A stretch of DNA of 38,829 bases from a virus. The position numbers and the translations under genes are program-made. The DNA is taken from the IMG/VR virus record IMGVR_UViG_3300021364_000060, positions 1 through 38,829 of that record, one strand, 5' to 3'. Shown in pieces: positions 18,488-25,521 of the stretch (its first letter is position 1; each line of letters starts with the position of its first letter). Under the pieces are notes generated by a model. That model searched no databases, was not told where the DNA came from, and saw only the letters and a list, made by a program, of their open reading frames with translations.

Positions 18488-18865
18488 CTATACTGCTAGT
18501 GTACTAATAGTTGCTGTAACTAAATTAGCAGCACTAGTACCTATCCAAACTTGATCTCCTCCGTCAAGAACAATTTTTTCATCGCTAAAAAATACAGTTT
18601 CGCCTGCTGGTATTGTAAGATTACTTACAATAAGATTGTCTGCGGCAGCAGTGTCACCGTTTTTTACCAAATGAATGTTTACTGCGCAAGTATCTACAGA
18701 TTCGTCAGTTACGTCTGGTGTTCCTGTGTTACACAAAACCATAGTAGTAATTGCGGTTGTCTGTGCTGTCACGCCGCCGCCAATTGGTGCACCTGTAGTT
18801 GTTGCAGTAAATACCAAGCTCGGTACAGTAATAGTTGATCCGGTTAATTGAGTGCTTGTTATCAT
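18488..18865 (-). CDS. Small beta-sandwich-like virion protein (125 aa)
   Basis: A 125-residue Thr/Val/Ala-rich protein (MITSTQLTGSTITVPSLVF, TTMVLCNTGTPD, CAVNIHLVKNGDTAAADNLI, IPAGETVFFSDEKIVLDGGDQVWIG). The 'VLCN' strand, the D/T-rich loop and the 'L..G.....I...A....ISTL.V' ending match the plan of the proteins starting at 1181 and 15090. Hence it is a third member of a small beta-rich family, each copy placed beside fibre genes. The function is not known. Confidence 0.65.
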   Translation of the reverse strand: MITSTQLTGSTITVPSLVFTATTTGAPIGGGVTAQTTAITTMVLCNTGTPDVTDESVDTCAVNIHLVKNGDTAAADNLIVSNLTIPAGETVFFSDEKIVLDGGDQVWIGTSAANLVTATISTLAV

Positions 18866-18874
18866 CTTTTTCCC

Positions 18875-19840
18875 TTAAAATAGCATACTTAAAAGCAATG
18901 CTCTATTTTTACTTATCAGTTCTCCTGTGTCTGTAGCATTTGTAAAGTACAAACCTGTTTTTCCTACACTAGGAGCATTGCTGTACATTATTGTGCTTTC
19001 ATTTACATATGCAGGAGTCACTGCAATTTCTTCTAATTCGATACCGTAGTTAGTTTGTAATTTACCTGTACCTTGTGTTCTTACAAATATATTAGCATTT
19101 GTATCGTTGTTGGTAATTTCATTTCCTGAAATTTCAATATCTTGTATTACTGTTCTGTTTGAATAAAACTGTGTATTCAACAATCCATCAATTACAATAG
19201 AAACAGCACTTTCCCCAAATGAACTATACCCTGTATTATCTGTTAGATATAGTAAACTTCCAGCAACATCTCGATCAGTAATAATAACTCTAGTGTCATC
19301 ATCAATAATCTGGAAAGTAGGATTATCTCTAATTGAATCATCTACATATCTTTTATTAGGTATGTCGTCATCGTCTGTAATTTGCTGTTCATAATTTAAT
19401 GTACCGGCAACTTTTACTACACCTGAGCCTGTTCCAATCAGTGTTAAATCGCCGTCGTCAGTATCTGAATTAGTTCTAATGAATCTTGTTCTTATTGCAC
19501 TTTCAGAGTAATTAAAAACACCTTCCGGTGAACCTTTTGCAATATTAAATGTGTCATCGTTTTCATCATAAACGATAGAAGCAGGGGTTTCAGTTCCTCT
19601 GTCTACTTGTATACCAGCATAACGAAGTGTTACCCCTGCTCCAGTTTCGCCATAATTTAGAATTATAACGTTATCGTTTACATTTAAGTTTTCTGCTGAC
19701 ACAGTAAGAGTATCACCTTCAACTATAAGGTTACCTGTTACTCTAACTTCGCCTATACCTGGTCCGGTATCAAATAAAACCTGATTACCTTCTCCAGTTT
19801 TTATTGTATAGTCGCCATTGGTTTGTACAAACTGTGCCAT
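18875..19840 (-). CDS. Beta-helical fibre-like virion protein (321 aa)
   Basis: Starts MAQFVQTNGDYTIKTGEGNQ and continues with the 'V.GNLIVEGDTLTVSAENLNVNDNVIILNYGE' pattern common in T4-like marine phage structural proteins. The middle has 'SGVVKVAGTLNYEQQI.DDDDIPNKRYVDDSI', a proximal fibre motif (K-R-Y-V-D) also seen in phage tail fibre proteins. Residues 225-270 give further fibre strands (DIEISGNEITNNDTNANIFVRTQGTGKL). The last residues (ELISKNRALLLSMLF) form a short hydrophobic helix like the ends of the 350- and 551-aa fibres. Likely a structural appendage component; no enzymatic motif. Confidence 0.75.
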   Translation of the reverse strand: MAQFVQTNGDYTIKTGEGNQVLFDTGPGIGEVRVTGNLIVEGDTLTVSAENLNVNDNVIILNYGETGAGVTLRYAGIQVDRGTETPASIVYDENDDTFNIAKGSPEGVFNYSESAIRTRFIRTNSDTDDGDLTLIGTGSGVVKVAGTLNYEQQITDDDDIPNKRYVDDSIRDNPTFQIIDDDTRVIITDRDVAGSLLYLTDNTGYSSFGESAVSIVIDGLLNTQFYSNRTVIQDIEISGNEITNNDTNANIFVRTQGTGKLQTNYGIELEEIAVTPAYVNESTIMYSNAPSVGKTGLYFTNATDTGELISKNRALLLSMLF

Positions 19841-19853
19841 TTATTACTACCTA

Positions 19854-20252
19854 TTATCCAGTAATTGGTGTTAAAACAATGTAGTCTGCAGATGAATCGT
19901 TTTCTAGATACCAGTTGTACTTGTTTCCAGAAAAGTCAGTTGCAACACGCTTTGTAATTTTTGCGATTGCTACTAGATCTGCATCAAGTTGTCCGGTAGT
20001 TGAACCTTGGATTCTCATTTCACCTTCAGCATTTGGCTGAGTTGATTGTAGAGTACAGATTCTGTATGTTGAAGTAGTTGCTGCTTCTCCAACTCTAGTT
20101 ACAGTAAAACTGTCTGATCCTCTTTGCTTGATGATGATACCATCTGTTTGTAATGAGCCTCTGTAGAACTCACAAGTGATACCTGTAGCAGCACCGGTAG
20201 GTATACCAATTGCGTCTACACCATTTTTATCTTTTCTAAGTGGTCTTCCCAT
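19854..20252 (-). CDS. Conserved small virion-module protein (132 aa)
   Basis: A 132-residue beta-rich protein beginning MGRPLRKDKNGVDAIGIPTG. Strands TSTYRICTLQSTQP, GEMRIQGST and the ending WYLENDSSADYIVLTPITG suggest a compact beta fold. Its place as first gene of the late fibre operon, directly after the head module, and its own promoter plus a leader with three hairpins point to strong late expression. That would fit a capsid decoration or abundant tail component, but I cannot name it. The ribosome site TAGGAGAA is strong. Confidence 0.65.
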   Translation of the reverse strand: MGRPLRKDKNGVDAIGIPTGAATGITCEFYRGSLQTDGIIIKQRGSDSFTVTRVGEAATTSTYRICTLQSTQPNAEGEMRIQGSTTGQLDADLVAIAKITKRVATDFSGNKYNWYLENDSSADYIVLTPITG

Positions 20253-20345
20253 TTGTTTTCTCCTATATTAGAAGTCCGATGCGGGTTCTAGCCGCTACGG
20301 GGTTGGTTCCCCATAAGTCCACCACCTTGGTGGCACACTATCTGA
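20253..20345 (-). other. Leader with three GC-rich hairpins
   Basis: Between the TAAATA element and the 132-aa gene are three consecutive stem-loops: CCACC-TT-GGTGG (20322-20333), GGGG-TTGGTT-CCCC (20299-20312) and GCGG-loop-CCGC (20281-20295), followed by TAGGAGAA and the ATG. None has a T tract, so they are not obvious terminators. They could stabilise the mRNA or control translation; this is inference. Confidence 0.5.
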
Positions 20346-20350
20346 CACAA

Positions 20351-20360
20351 GTATTTAGCC
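20351..20360 (-). promoter_or_regulatory. Late-promoter-like element GGCTAAATAC
   Basis: The minus strand reads GGCTAAATAC. Its TAA is also the stop codon (20355-20357) of the preceding 90/95-aa gene. It lies 99 nt before the 132-aa gene's start and matches the other TAAATA elements in core sequence. Confidence 0.5.
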
Positions 20361-20642
20361 TTTTGAAAGTAAAGCCATTAGTTCCGCTTTGCTAATGCTG
20401 TTTATTAACTGATTAATTTTATCAATTTCTTCTTGTGCTTTGTCGATATATCTATCGCTTTTAGTTTGTTTGTATTTGATAAGCCATTCCATATATGCTT
20501 TCATATGGTGTTCGATTGAGTTTTGTATAGTTCTGATATCGTGGGCAAACATAGGATGCCTTTTGCGCCACTTGTCTAATTGAGTTCTTAGTTTGTCAAA
20601 ATCATTATGACTTTCTATTTCAAGCATATAGTTATTTAACAC
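20355..20642 (-). CDS. Small helical protein between head and tail modules (90-95 aa)
   Basis: A mostly helical, charged protein (HNDFDKLRTQLDKWRKRHPMF, then IQNSIEHHMKAYMEWLIKYKQ, then YIDKAQEEIDKINQLINSI) with no recognised family. The longest frame starts with GTG at 20642. An in-frame ATG at 20627 (MLEIESHNDF) is the more likely start, because the -10 element of a sigma70-like promoter (20634-20662) would put the RNA start close to this ATG, giving a leaderless or very short leader. It lies after the terminator that follows gp23, so it is transcribed separately from the head genes, perhaps early. The function is unknown; the coiled helices suggest a small binding protein. Confidence 0.6.
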   Translation of the reverse strand: MLNNYMLEIESHNDFDKLRTQLDKWRKRHPMFAHDIRTIQNSIEHHMKAYMEWLIKYKQTKSDRYIDKAQEEIDKINQLINSISKAELMALLSKG

Positions 20643-20662
20643 TCAAAATACAGTTTTGTCAA
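20634..20662 (-). promoter_or_regulatory. Sigma70-like promoter for the small helical gene
   Basis: Minus strand: a perfect TTGACA (20657-20662), a 17-nt spacer and TTAAAT (20634-20639, 4 of 6 matches to TATAAT). It sits just downstream of the gp23 terminator, as expected for an independent unit. Unlike the TAAATA elements this looks like a host-type promoter, suggesting early expression inside a late region. Confidence 0.55.
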
Positions 20663-20670
20663 GTCATAAA

Positions 20671-20697
20671 AAAAGGGCGACAAAAGCCGCCCTTTTA
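20671..20697 (-). terminator. Intrinsic terminator after gp23
   Basis: Minus strand: AAAAGGGCGGC, loop TTTT, GTCGCCCTTTT, then further T residues. The stem is 11 bp with one G-U pair, including seven mostly GC pairs. It starts about 23 nt after the gp23 stop codon. The A/T flanks are symmetrical, so it could also act in the other direction. Confidence 0.85.
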
Positions 20698-20719
20698 ATA
20701 GGTTTAATTTTGCTAAAAC

Positions 20720-21895
20720 TTACGCAAAACGTAGGTTAGCAGATGTAACCGCTACTTTACCTAAGTAGTCCGCTGCATTACCTAGAGATGATGCTGTGTT
20801 TGATAACTCAACATAACCATATCTAGTCATAAACGAAACTACTGGTTCGAAAGTAGACGGATCTAATACAACACCACTGCTCATTAATGGAATGTATGGG
20901 CAGTAGAATGCTGCTGCATCTGATTCGCTTGAACCTTTGTAACCGATTAACACGTCATCAGTTGTTGCATAGCCGTTAACATAAACTTTCATTGCACTGT
21001 TTAGTGTACCAACGAACTTAGTGTTTGTTGGTGCTTCAAAAGTACCTTCAGTTGTACGAGCAAACGCAGAAGTAGTTGCAGATTGTAACAGAGTTAATAC
21101 TGTTGGTGAAACAACAGCCCAGTTACCTGCGCCTCTTCTTGTACGCTGTGCAATCAAGTTGCTAACTCTGTTGATTTGAACAGCAAGTGCTGCGTGTTCA
21201 TCACCAACAAAAGTAGCAGTACCAGATACTGCACCTTGGTCGTATGTTAATGCGGCTGTACCAGCCAATGTGTTAAGTGATCCAATCACCTCTTGATCGA
21301 TTTCAGCAGTAATCTCTTGTGCAAGAGCTGCCATAATCTCAGCCTCGATGTCAATACCCTGTTGAGCTTGTGCATCTTGAGCTGCTTCAAAAGTCCAACG
21401 AGCACTCAATTTACGAGTTTTCGCTTCGACTGTTTGTTTCAAGATTTGAATTGATAGTCTGTTACCTGCTTGACCTTCTAAAGCAGCAGTTGCAGCCGCT
21501 TTATCGTTAGCAGCAGCACCAGAATATCCTTCTGCAATCTTGAATGGTGATAGTGCTTCTTCACCTGCTGTTGTATCAGTACCTGAAGTCGAATTAAACG
21601 AATCAGCATATCTAACACGTAGCGTGTGAATTTGCCCTACTGGACCAGTCATTGGTTGTACACCAACTAGTTCATTTGCAATGACAGTTGGCATAACACG
21701 TCTGATTACTGGTAAAATGACGCGATTTAGTGTTGCGACGTTGCCGGCAGAAGTAGCACCTGCTGTAGCACTTTCTGACAAATACTTGCGAGTATTTTCA
21801 AGAGTGGTTGCCATAACAGTACGCTTGTTCCCATTTAAGCCCTCTAACAGAGCGTCTTTGGTTTCTGACCAGCGTGACTCTAATAGTTGTGACAT
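20720..21895 (-). CDS. 23: Major capsid protein gp23
   Basis: A 391-residue T4-type HK97-fold major capsid protein. Recognised by the conserved early segment (VMPTVIANELVGVQPMTGPVGQIHTLRVRY), the middle part (KTRKLSARWTFEAAQDAQAQQGID then AEIDQEVIGSL) and the end (LIGYKGSSESDAAAFYCPYIPLMSSG, then FMTRYGYVEL). It is shorter than T4 gp23 (about 521 aa), as is usual in marine relatives. A gp21 processing site of the type L-x-E is visible at L39-S40-E41 (TRKYLSE/SATAG), which would leave a mature protein of 350 residues. Ribosome site AAGGAGAA. It follows gp22 by 12 nt and is closed by a strong terminator, so gp20 to gp23 form one late unit. Confidence 0.97.
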   Translation of the reverse strand: MSQLLESRWSETKDALLEGLNGNKRTVMATTLENTRKYLSESATAGATSAGNVATLNRVILPVIRRVMPTVIANELVGVQPMTGPVGQIHTLRVRYADSFNSTSGTDTTAGEEALSPFKIAEGYSGAAANDKAAATAALEGQAGNRLSIQILKQTVEAKTRKLSARWTFEAAQDAQAQQGIDIEAEIMAALAQEITAEIDQEVIGSLNTLAGTAALTYDQGAVSGTATFVGDEHAALAVQINRVSNLIAQRTRRGAGNWAVVSPTVLTLLQSATTSAFARTTEGTFEAPTNTKFVGTLNSAMKVYVNGYATTDDVLIGYKGSSESDAAAFYCPYIPLMSSGVVLDPSTFEPVVSFMTRYGYVELSNTASSLGNAADYLGKVAVTSANLRFA

Positions 21896-21907
21896 TTGTT
21901 GTTCTCC

Positions 21908-23002
21908 TTAAACTTTAAGTCCCGCAAGCCTGCGGATGTCAAATATCTCAGCGCCTTTGCTCTCTGCGCCGATGTGTTGTGCCTGTGCTTTATCGCCTGT
22001 AACTTCTTTGCCTTCTGTTAACGCCTTTTTCGCTGGTACATTACCGTCCATAACGGCGCCAATGTATTTGTCAAAAGCGTTGTGTAACTTATTAGTCTGA
22101 ACAGATTCTAAAAGTTCACTCATAACTTCGCGCTTGTCCTTACTTAAAGGTGATAGAAGTTCTTCCATAACCTTGTTTCTGGCTGCGCTATCTTTCATAT
22201 GAGCAATTTCTGCTTCGCGACTTTCTACTAGTTTCTCTGCTTCAGCAACTTTTGCTTCTGCTTCTGCAACTGCATTTTCTTTCTGTTTTACAACTTTAAG
22301 AAGTTTTGCTGTTTCAGATTTTTCATTTAGATGACTAGCAGCATATTCACTTGCGAAACTTTCAAAAATTCTGCGACCAAAATCGTTTCTGCGAGCTGCT
22401 TCAATATCTTCTTTTAATTGACTCATTTCAGAACGCAATCCTTTAGAGACTGTTTCCTGAACAATTTTAGCAGATTTAGCAATAAAGTCTTTCTTAATTG
22501 CTTCAAACTTAGCCTTGCTATCTCTAACAAGTTTAACTTTAGTTTCTGCTAGATCTTTTTTGTCAGCGTGGAATTCAGCAATTTCTTTTGCTAGTGCATC
22601 CACAATAAAAGATTCTAATTTGGCAACATTGCCTGCTACGTTTTTACGGTCTTCGCGTAACTCAGCAAGTTCTTTTTTCAAGTTGTTAAGAACAAAAGAT
22701 TCCATTGCTTCGGAATCCTTCTTCATTTTCTTAGCATACTTAGCTCTTGCTTCGATAAGTCCTTGACGGTCTTCAGCAAACTCAGATAGCTCGGCTTGAA
22801 TTCTGTCAGCCAGCATATTTTCGACTGCTTCTACCATTGCGGCCTTATCGTGTTCATACTTAGACGCAAATTCTTCACGTAATTGCGTAGAGATTGTGTC
22901 ACGGTTTTCTTGAACAGCAGTTTCCCAAGCGGATTCAATCTCCGACTTAGTTTCTTCGGAAATCACGTTATTTTCAAATAACTGTTTTACGAAATCTAAC
23001 AT
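21908..23002 (-). CDS. 22: Prohead core scaffolding protein gp22
   Basis: A 364-residue, highly charged, almost wholly helical protein with heptad-like Glu/Lys/Ala stretches (for example ENAVAEAEAKVAEAEKLVE), the hallmark of T4 gp22, the main internal scaffold degraded during head maturation. N-terminus MLDFVKQLFENNVISEE; C-terminal part PLSKDKREVMSELLESVQT and KLHNAFDKYIGAVMDG, as in the family. It lies between gp21 and gp23 exactly as in T4, with a TAGGAG ribosome site. It is expected to be cut by gp21 into small peptides. Confidence 0.93.
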   Translation of the reverse strand: MLDFVKQLFENNVISEETKSEIESAWETAVQENRDTISTQLREEFASKYEHDKAAMVEAVENMLADRIQAELSEFAEDRQGLIEARAKYAKKMKKDSEAMESFVLNNLKKELAELREDRKNVAGNVAKLESFIVDALAKEIAEFHADKKDLAETKVKLVRDSKAKFEAIKKDFIAKSAKIVQETVSKGLRSEMSQLKEDIEAARRNDFGRRIFESFASEYAASHLNEKSETAKLLKVVKQKENAVAEAEAKVAEAEKLVESREAEIAHMKDSAARNKVMEELLSPLSKDKREVMSELLESVQTNKLHNAFDKYIGAVMDGNVPAKKALTEGKEVTGDKAQAQHIGAESKGAEIFDIRRLAGLKV

Positions 23003-23013
23003 TTGTGATTCTC

Positions 23014-23640
23014 CTAATGATTAAGACCTTGAATTACTTTTTTCAAGCTCTCTGCTATAAATCGTTGTGCCTGTTTATCGCCTTGTACTTCTTGAGCTAC
23101 TTTAAATGCCTGATAGCCACCTTGTGTATTCATAAGGTGTTCATAAACTGGTGTTGGATAGGCGCCTGGTGCACTTGGTTGTGCAACAACATCAACAGTA
23201 ATAATTTCAAAGCCATTAACATTGCCTTCGCCGTCTACTTCGCCTGATCCACGACTAGAAACTCCTAGTTTCACTCCCGACTCCAACATAGTCGATACTA
23301 ATTGACCCATTGGAGTTGGAAGCATTTTAAGTTTTCCGTAGCCGTTAGGACCGTCCATCCACATTTTTGTTATCATATGAGATACACGGTCGAGGTTGAT
23401 ACGTAAATCTTGAGGATGATCAACTTCACCTAGCACTGAATACCCCCCAGAAATCTGTTCGTTGAGCGTCTTGACAGCCCTATCAATTTCCTTAGAAGAA
23501 TAAACACGTTGGTTAGCATTACGAATGTCACCTTGAATACAGATGCCACTCAAGTGTAATGTCTTACCCTCGCCTTCATCACGCTCAATGATGATTTTAG
23601 CCTGATCGAAGCTCAGATGTTCTTGTAGGTTAGTTTTCAA
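23014..23640 (-). CDS. 21: Prohead core protease gp21
   Basis: A 208-residue serine protease of the T4 gp21 / herpesvirus-assemblin-like group. Visible motifs: a GDIRNANQRVYS segment (residues 37-48), GEVDHP with the likely catalytic His75, and KLGVSSRGSG with the likely catalytic serine (128/129). It cleaves head proteins after L/I-x-E sites during prohead maturation. The start codon is TTG at 23638-23640, with a good GAGGAG site about 8 nt before it; no in-frame ATG lies between it and the upstream stop. A weak start may limit protease dose relative to scaffold and capsid. It lies in T4 order upstream of gp22. Confidence 0.95.
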   Translation of the reverse strand: MKTNLQEHLSFDQAKIIIERDEGEGKTLHLSGICIQGDIRNANQRVYSSKEIDRAVKTLNEQISGGYSVLGEVDHPQDLRINLDRVSHMITKMWMDGPNGYGKLKMLPTPMGQLVSTMLESGVKLGVSSRGSGEVDGEGNVNGFEIITVDVVAQPSAPGAYPTPVYEHLMNTQGGYQAFKVAQEVQGDKQAQRFIAESLKKVIQGLNH

Positions 23641-23655
23641 CCTTAGTCTCCTCTA

Positions 23656-24573
23656 TTATCTACGACCACGGAAAAGTGATTGCTTGTTATCAGCCTGTTC
23701 AGCAGCACCTTTTTTCTCAGCGCCGTGTCCTTTTTCATTGGACATCTTTGTAGCATTTTTTGAACCTGGCGTATTAACGTTGCCTGCATTCTCTTCTTTA
23801 GGTGTAATATCTGCTAGTCCGCCGTCATTTTTACCTGACTCTTCACCGCCTTTTGCGATGTTAGCAGATGATCCGCCCATATCGTTTTTCATATTATCAA
23901 CAACTGATTTTTTGTTGTCTGCAGATTCTGCGCCACCTTTTGCTTCAGCACCGTGTCCACCTGCTACTTTTTCAACATACTCACGCATTGTTGCTAATTC
24001 TGCGTCGCCTTCTGGGTCTGCAGATGCTTCAGGAGCAAAAGTTTCTTCTTCTTTTTCTGCGTCCATATCCATCTCATCGCCTTCTTCGCCGCCTTTAATC
24101 TCATCGAACTTTGCTTGTAGTTCGTCAACGATTGAATCTAGGTCTTGGAATAACTCTTCCGGCTCTTTTTCGCCTTCTTCGTCATCACCTGTGATATCTG
24201 CTTCTAGATCGTCTGTAGCGTCTCCGCCCATTGCGTCCATATCATCATCTTTTTCTTCATCGTCACCTTCTACAGCAACTTCTTCAAATTCTTCGTCTAC
24301 TTCTTCATCTTTTGAATCTTCTTCAGATGCTTCATCGACTTTGTCATCTTCTGCATCGTCATCTTTAGATGCTTCATCAACTTCTTTGTCTTCTGCATCG
24401 TCATCTTTAGATGCTTCATCTACTTCTTCATCTTCCATTTCTTCTTGGATTAGATTTTCGTAAACTTCTCTAGACTTTGTAACCACGTATTCGTGGAATA
24501 ATTCTTCTGCTTTGTCTTGTTCGTCATTAACAAGATGCTCAAGCATTTTTTCTAATTGCGATTTGTCTGCCAT
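23656..24573 (-). CDS. Acidic prohead-core-type protein (305 aa)
   Basis: A strongly acidic protein. Residues 1-45 form a helical N-terminus (MADKSQLEKMLEHLVNDEQ, AEELFHEYVVTKSREVYENL). Residues 46-180 are Asp/Glu-rich with a tandem 14-residue repeat (EVDEASKDDDAED), and the rest is Gly/Ala/Asn/Lys-rich with short 'GHGAEAKGGAESADNKKS' type repeats. It has the position and acidity of T4 gp67/gp68 prohead core proteins but is much longer, so I give no symbol. Likely a scaffold-core component that may be processed by gp21. A strong AAGGAG ribosome site and a TAAATA element 38 nt upstream suggest it heads the gp21-gp22-gp23 unit. Confidence 0.75.
   Translation of the reverse strand: MADKSQLEKMLEHLVNDEQDKAEELFHEYVVTKSREVYENLIQEEMEDEEVDEASKDDDAEDKEVDEASKDDDAEDDKVDEASEEDSKDEEVDEEFEEVAVEGDDEEKDDDMDAMGGDATDDLEADITGDDEEGEKEPEELFQDLDSIVDELQAKFDEIKGGEEGDEMDMDAEKEEETFAPEASADPEGDAELATMREYVEKVAGGHGAEAKGGAESADNKKSVVDNMKNDMGGSSANIAKGGEESGKNDGGLADITPKEENAGNVNTPGSKNATKMSNEKGHGAEKKGAAEQADNKQSLFRGRR
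24347..24420 (-). repeat. 42-bp tandem repeat in the acidic core gene
   Basis: Two perfect 32-nt copies (24347-24378 and 24389-24420) repeat with a 42-bp period and encode the E-V-D-E-A-S-K-D-D-D-A-E-D unit; a diverged third copy lies just below 24347. In-frame period of 14 codons, so copy number could change without breaking the gene. Confidence 0.85.
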
Positions 24574-24610
24574 TGTATTCTCCTTTTGATTGGTAAGGCT
24601 GTTTCGTTAT

Positions 24611-24619
24611 GTATTTACA
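24611..24619 (-). promoter_or_regulatory. Late-promoter-like element TGTAAATAC
   Basis: The minus strand reads TGTAAATAC, 38 nt before the start codon at 24573 and downstream of the 24640 stop. It would drive the acidic core gene, gp21, gp22 and gp23. Confidence 0.5.
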
Positions 24620-24639
24620 TAATTCCTGTAAAACCAGGT

Positions 24640-25299
24640 TTAAATGGGCATATTTTGGCTCGTTTGACTTTGATATATAGTTCCTTCGAAGGTATTTTCA
24701 AAATCTTGGAATGTAATATGCCGTAAATTAGTATATTGCGGCCCTAATTTGTCAGGTACAAAAGCACCTGGAGTCACTACTCTATAAAATTTCGTGCTTT
24801 TAAACTCTTTAATTACTTTTTCTGTTTGACTTAGCCAGTTACCAAAAAAAGTAGCAGAATCAGTACTTTTTTTATAGTTAAATGTATTTGCGTATACATT
24901 ATTAAACTTTCCTTCTAATCCTCTGTAATCAAAACCAAAAATATAAACTTCTTTATGTCCATTTTGTGCAGCAAACCATAGTGCTGTAGGACCGCTTGAC
25001 CACCCTTTATGAGGGCTAAAAAAGTTGATTTTGTTTTTTGTTTTAATACCTTTGTTAGGATTTGTCCAGATAGTTCCTTTGGTATTATATCCAGCATCTA
25101 TTAATTCGTTGACCATTTTCACATCAACTGCAACTAAAAAATGTGGATCAAATTCTCTATACTGTGCGTTACATCCATACACTGTTCCTTTGTCAAGCAA
25201 CTTAGAGCAGTCTACATTGAGTCTACTTTTTCCGTTACCTAAAACAAATGCAGGTGTTTTATAGATTTTCTTATTCGGCTGGTTCTGTTGGTGTTGCAT
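24640..25299 (-). CDS. GT42/DUF115-like (sialyltransferase-like) protein
   Basis: A 219-residue protein if started at the ATG at 25297-25299; the frame is open further to 25410, but that part overlaps the 79-aa gene extensively and looks unlike a protein domain. Residues about 12-60 read TPAFVLGNGKSRLNVD, then YGCNAQYREFDPHFLVAVD. This resembles the donor-binding start of Campylobacter-type GT42 sialyltransferases and DUF115/MAF proteins (GNGPSL then a C-N-x-F/Y step). Further on, GWSSGPTALWFAAQNGHKEVYIFGFDY matches their 'G.....A...GYKEIYL.G.D' part. The enzymatic assignment is by motif only. It lies between portal and scaffold genes, overlapping the 79-aa gene by 29 nt with only a weak ribosome site, so translation may be coupled. 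Confidence 0.6.
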   Translation of the reverse strand: MQHQQNQPNKKIYKTPAFVLGNGKSRLNVDCSKLLDKGTVYGCNAQYREFDPHFLVAVDVKMVNELIDAGYNTKGTIWTNPNKGIKTKNKINFFSPHKGWSSGPTALWFAAQNGHKEVYIFGFDYRGLEGKFNNVYANTFNYKKSTDSATFFGNWLSQTEKVIKEFKSTKFYRVVTPGAFVPDKLGPQYTNLRHITFQDFENTFEGTIYQSQTSQNMPI

Positions 25300-25510
25300 A
25301 CATCTGCCTGATAAATTGTAATTCAGATTCTTTTTCGGCTGCGTGTGCTTCAGCCTGCATTCTGATTTCATTAATTTGACGGAGTGTAAGCCTAATCTTT
25401 CTGGTATCACTTGGATGCAATACAGAAGAGTCTTTGCTGTTATCGTATCTGCGATCTACAGCGAAGTCATTTATTTCGTCATTAAAATATAAAAATTCTC
25501 TCAATAACAT
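25271..25510 (-). CDS. Small protein between portal and core genes (79 aa)
   Basis: A 79-residue charged protein (MLLREFLYFNDEIN, DTRKIRLTLRQINEIRMQAEAHAAEKESELQFI) with a C-terminal helix. It occupies the place of the small prohead genes 67/68 in T4, directly after gp20 (gap of 11 nt), but sequence identity to either is not evident to me. No clear Shine-Dalgarno precedes its ATG, suggesting coupling to gp20 translation. A minor head-assembly protein is plausible from position only. Confidence 0.6.
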   Translation of the reverse strand: MLLREFLYFNDEINDFAVDRRYDNSKDSSVLHPSDTRKIRLTLRQINEIRMQAEAHAAEKESELQFIRQMYATPTEPAE

Positions 25511-25521
25511 AGTCTTATTTA

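Noticed and set aside
23684-24463. Long plus-strand frame (259 codons) rich in Ser/Ala
   Set aside because: It is antisense to the acidic Asp/Glu-rich core gene; GA-rich codons leave few stops on the opposite strand. No ribosome site or sensible protein sequence.
25300-25410. Longer start for the sialyltransferase-like gene
   Set aside because: The added 37 residues overlap the 79-aa gene in another frame, lack family resemblance and have no ribosome site; the ATG at 25299 is preferred.
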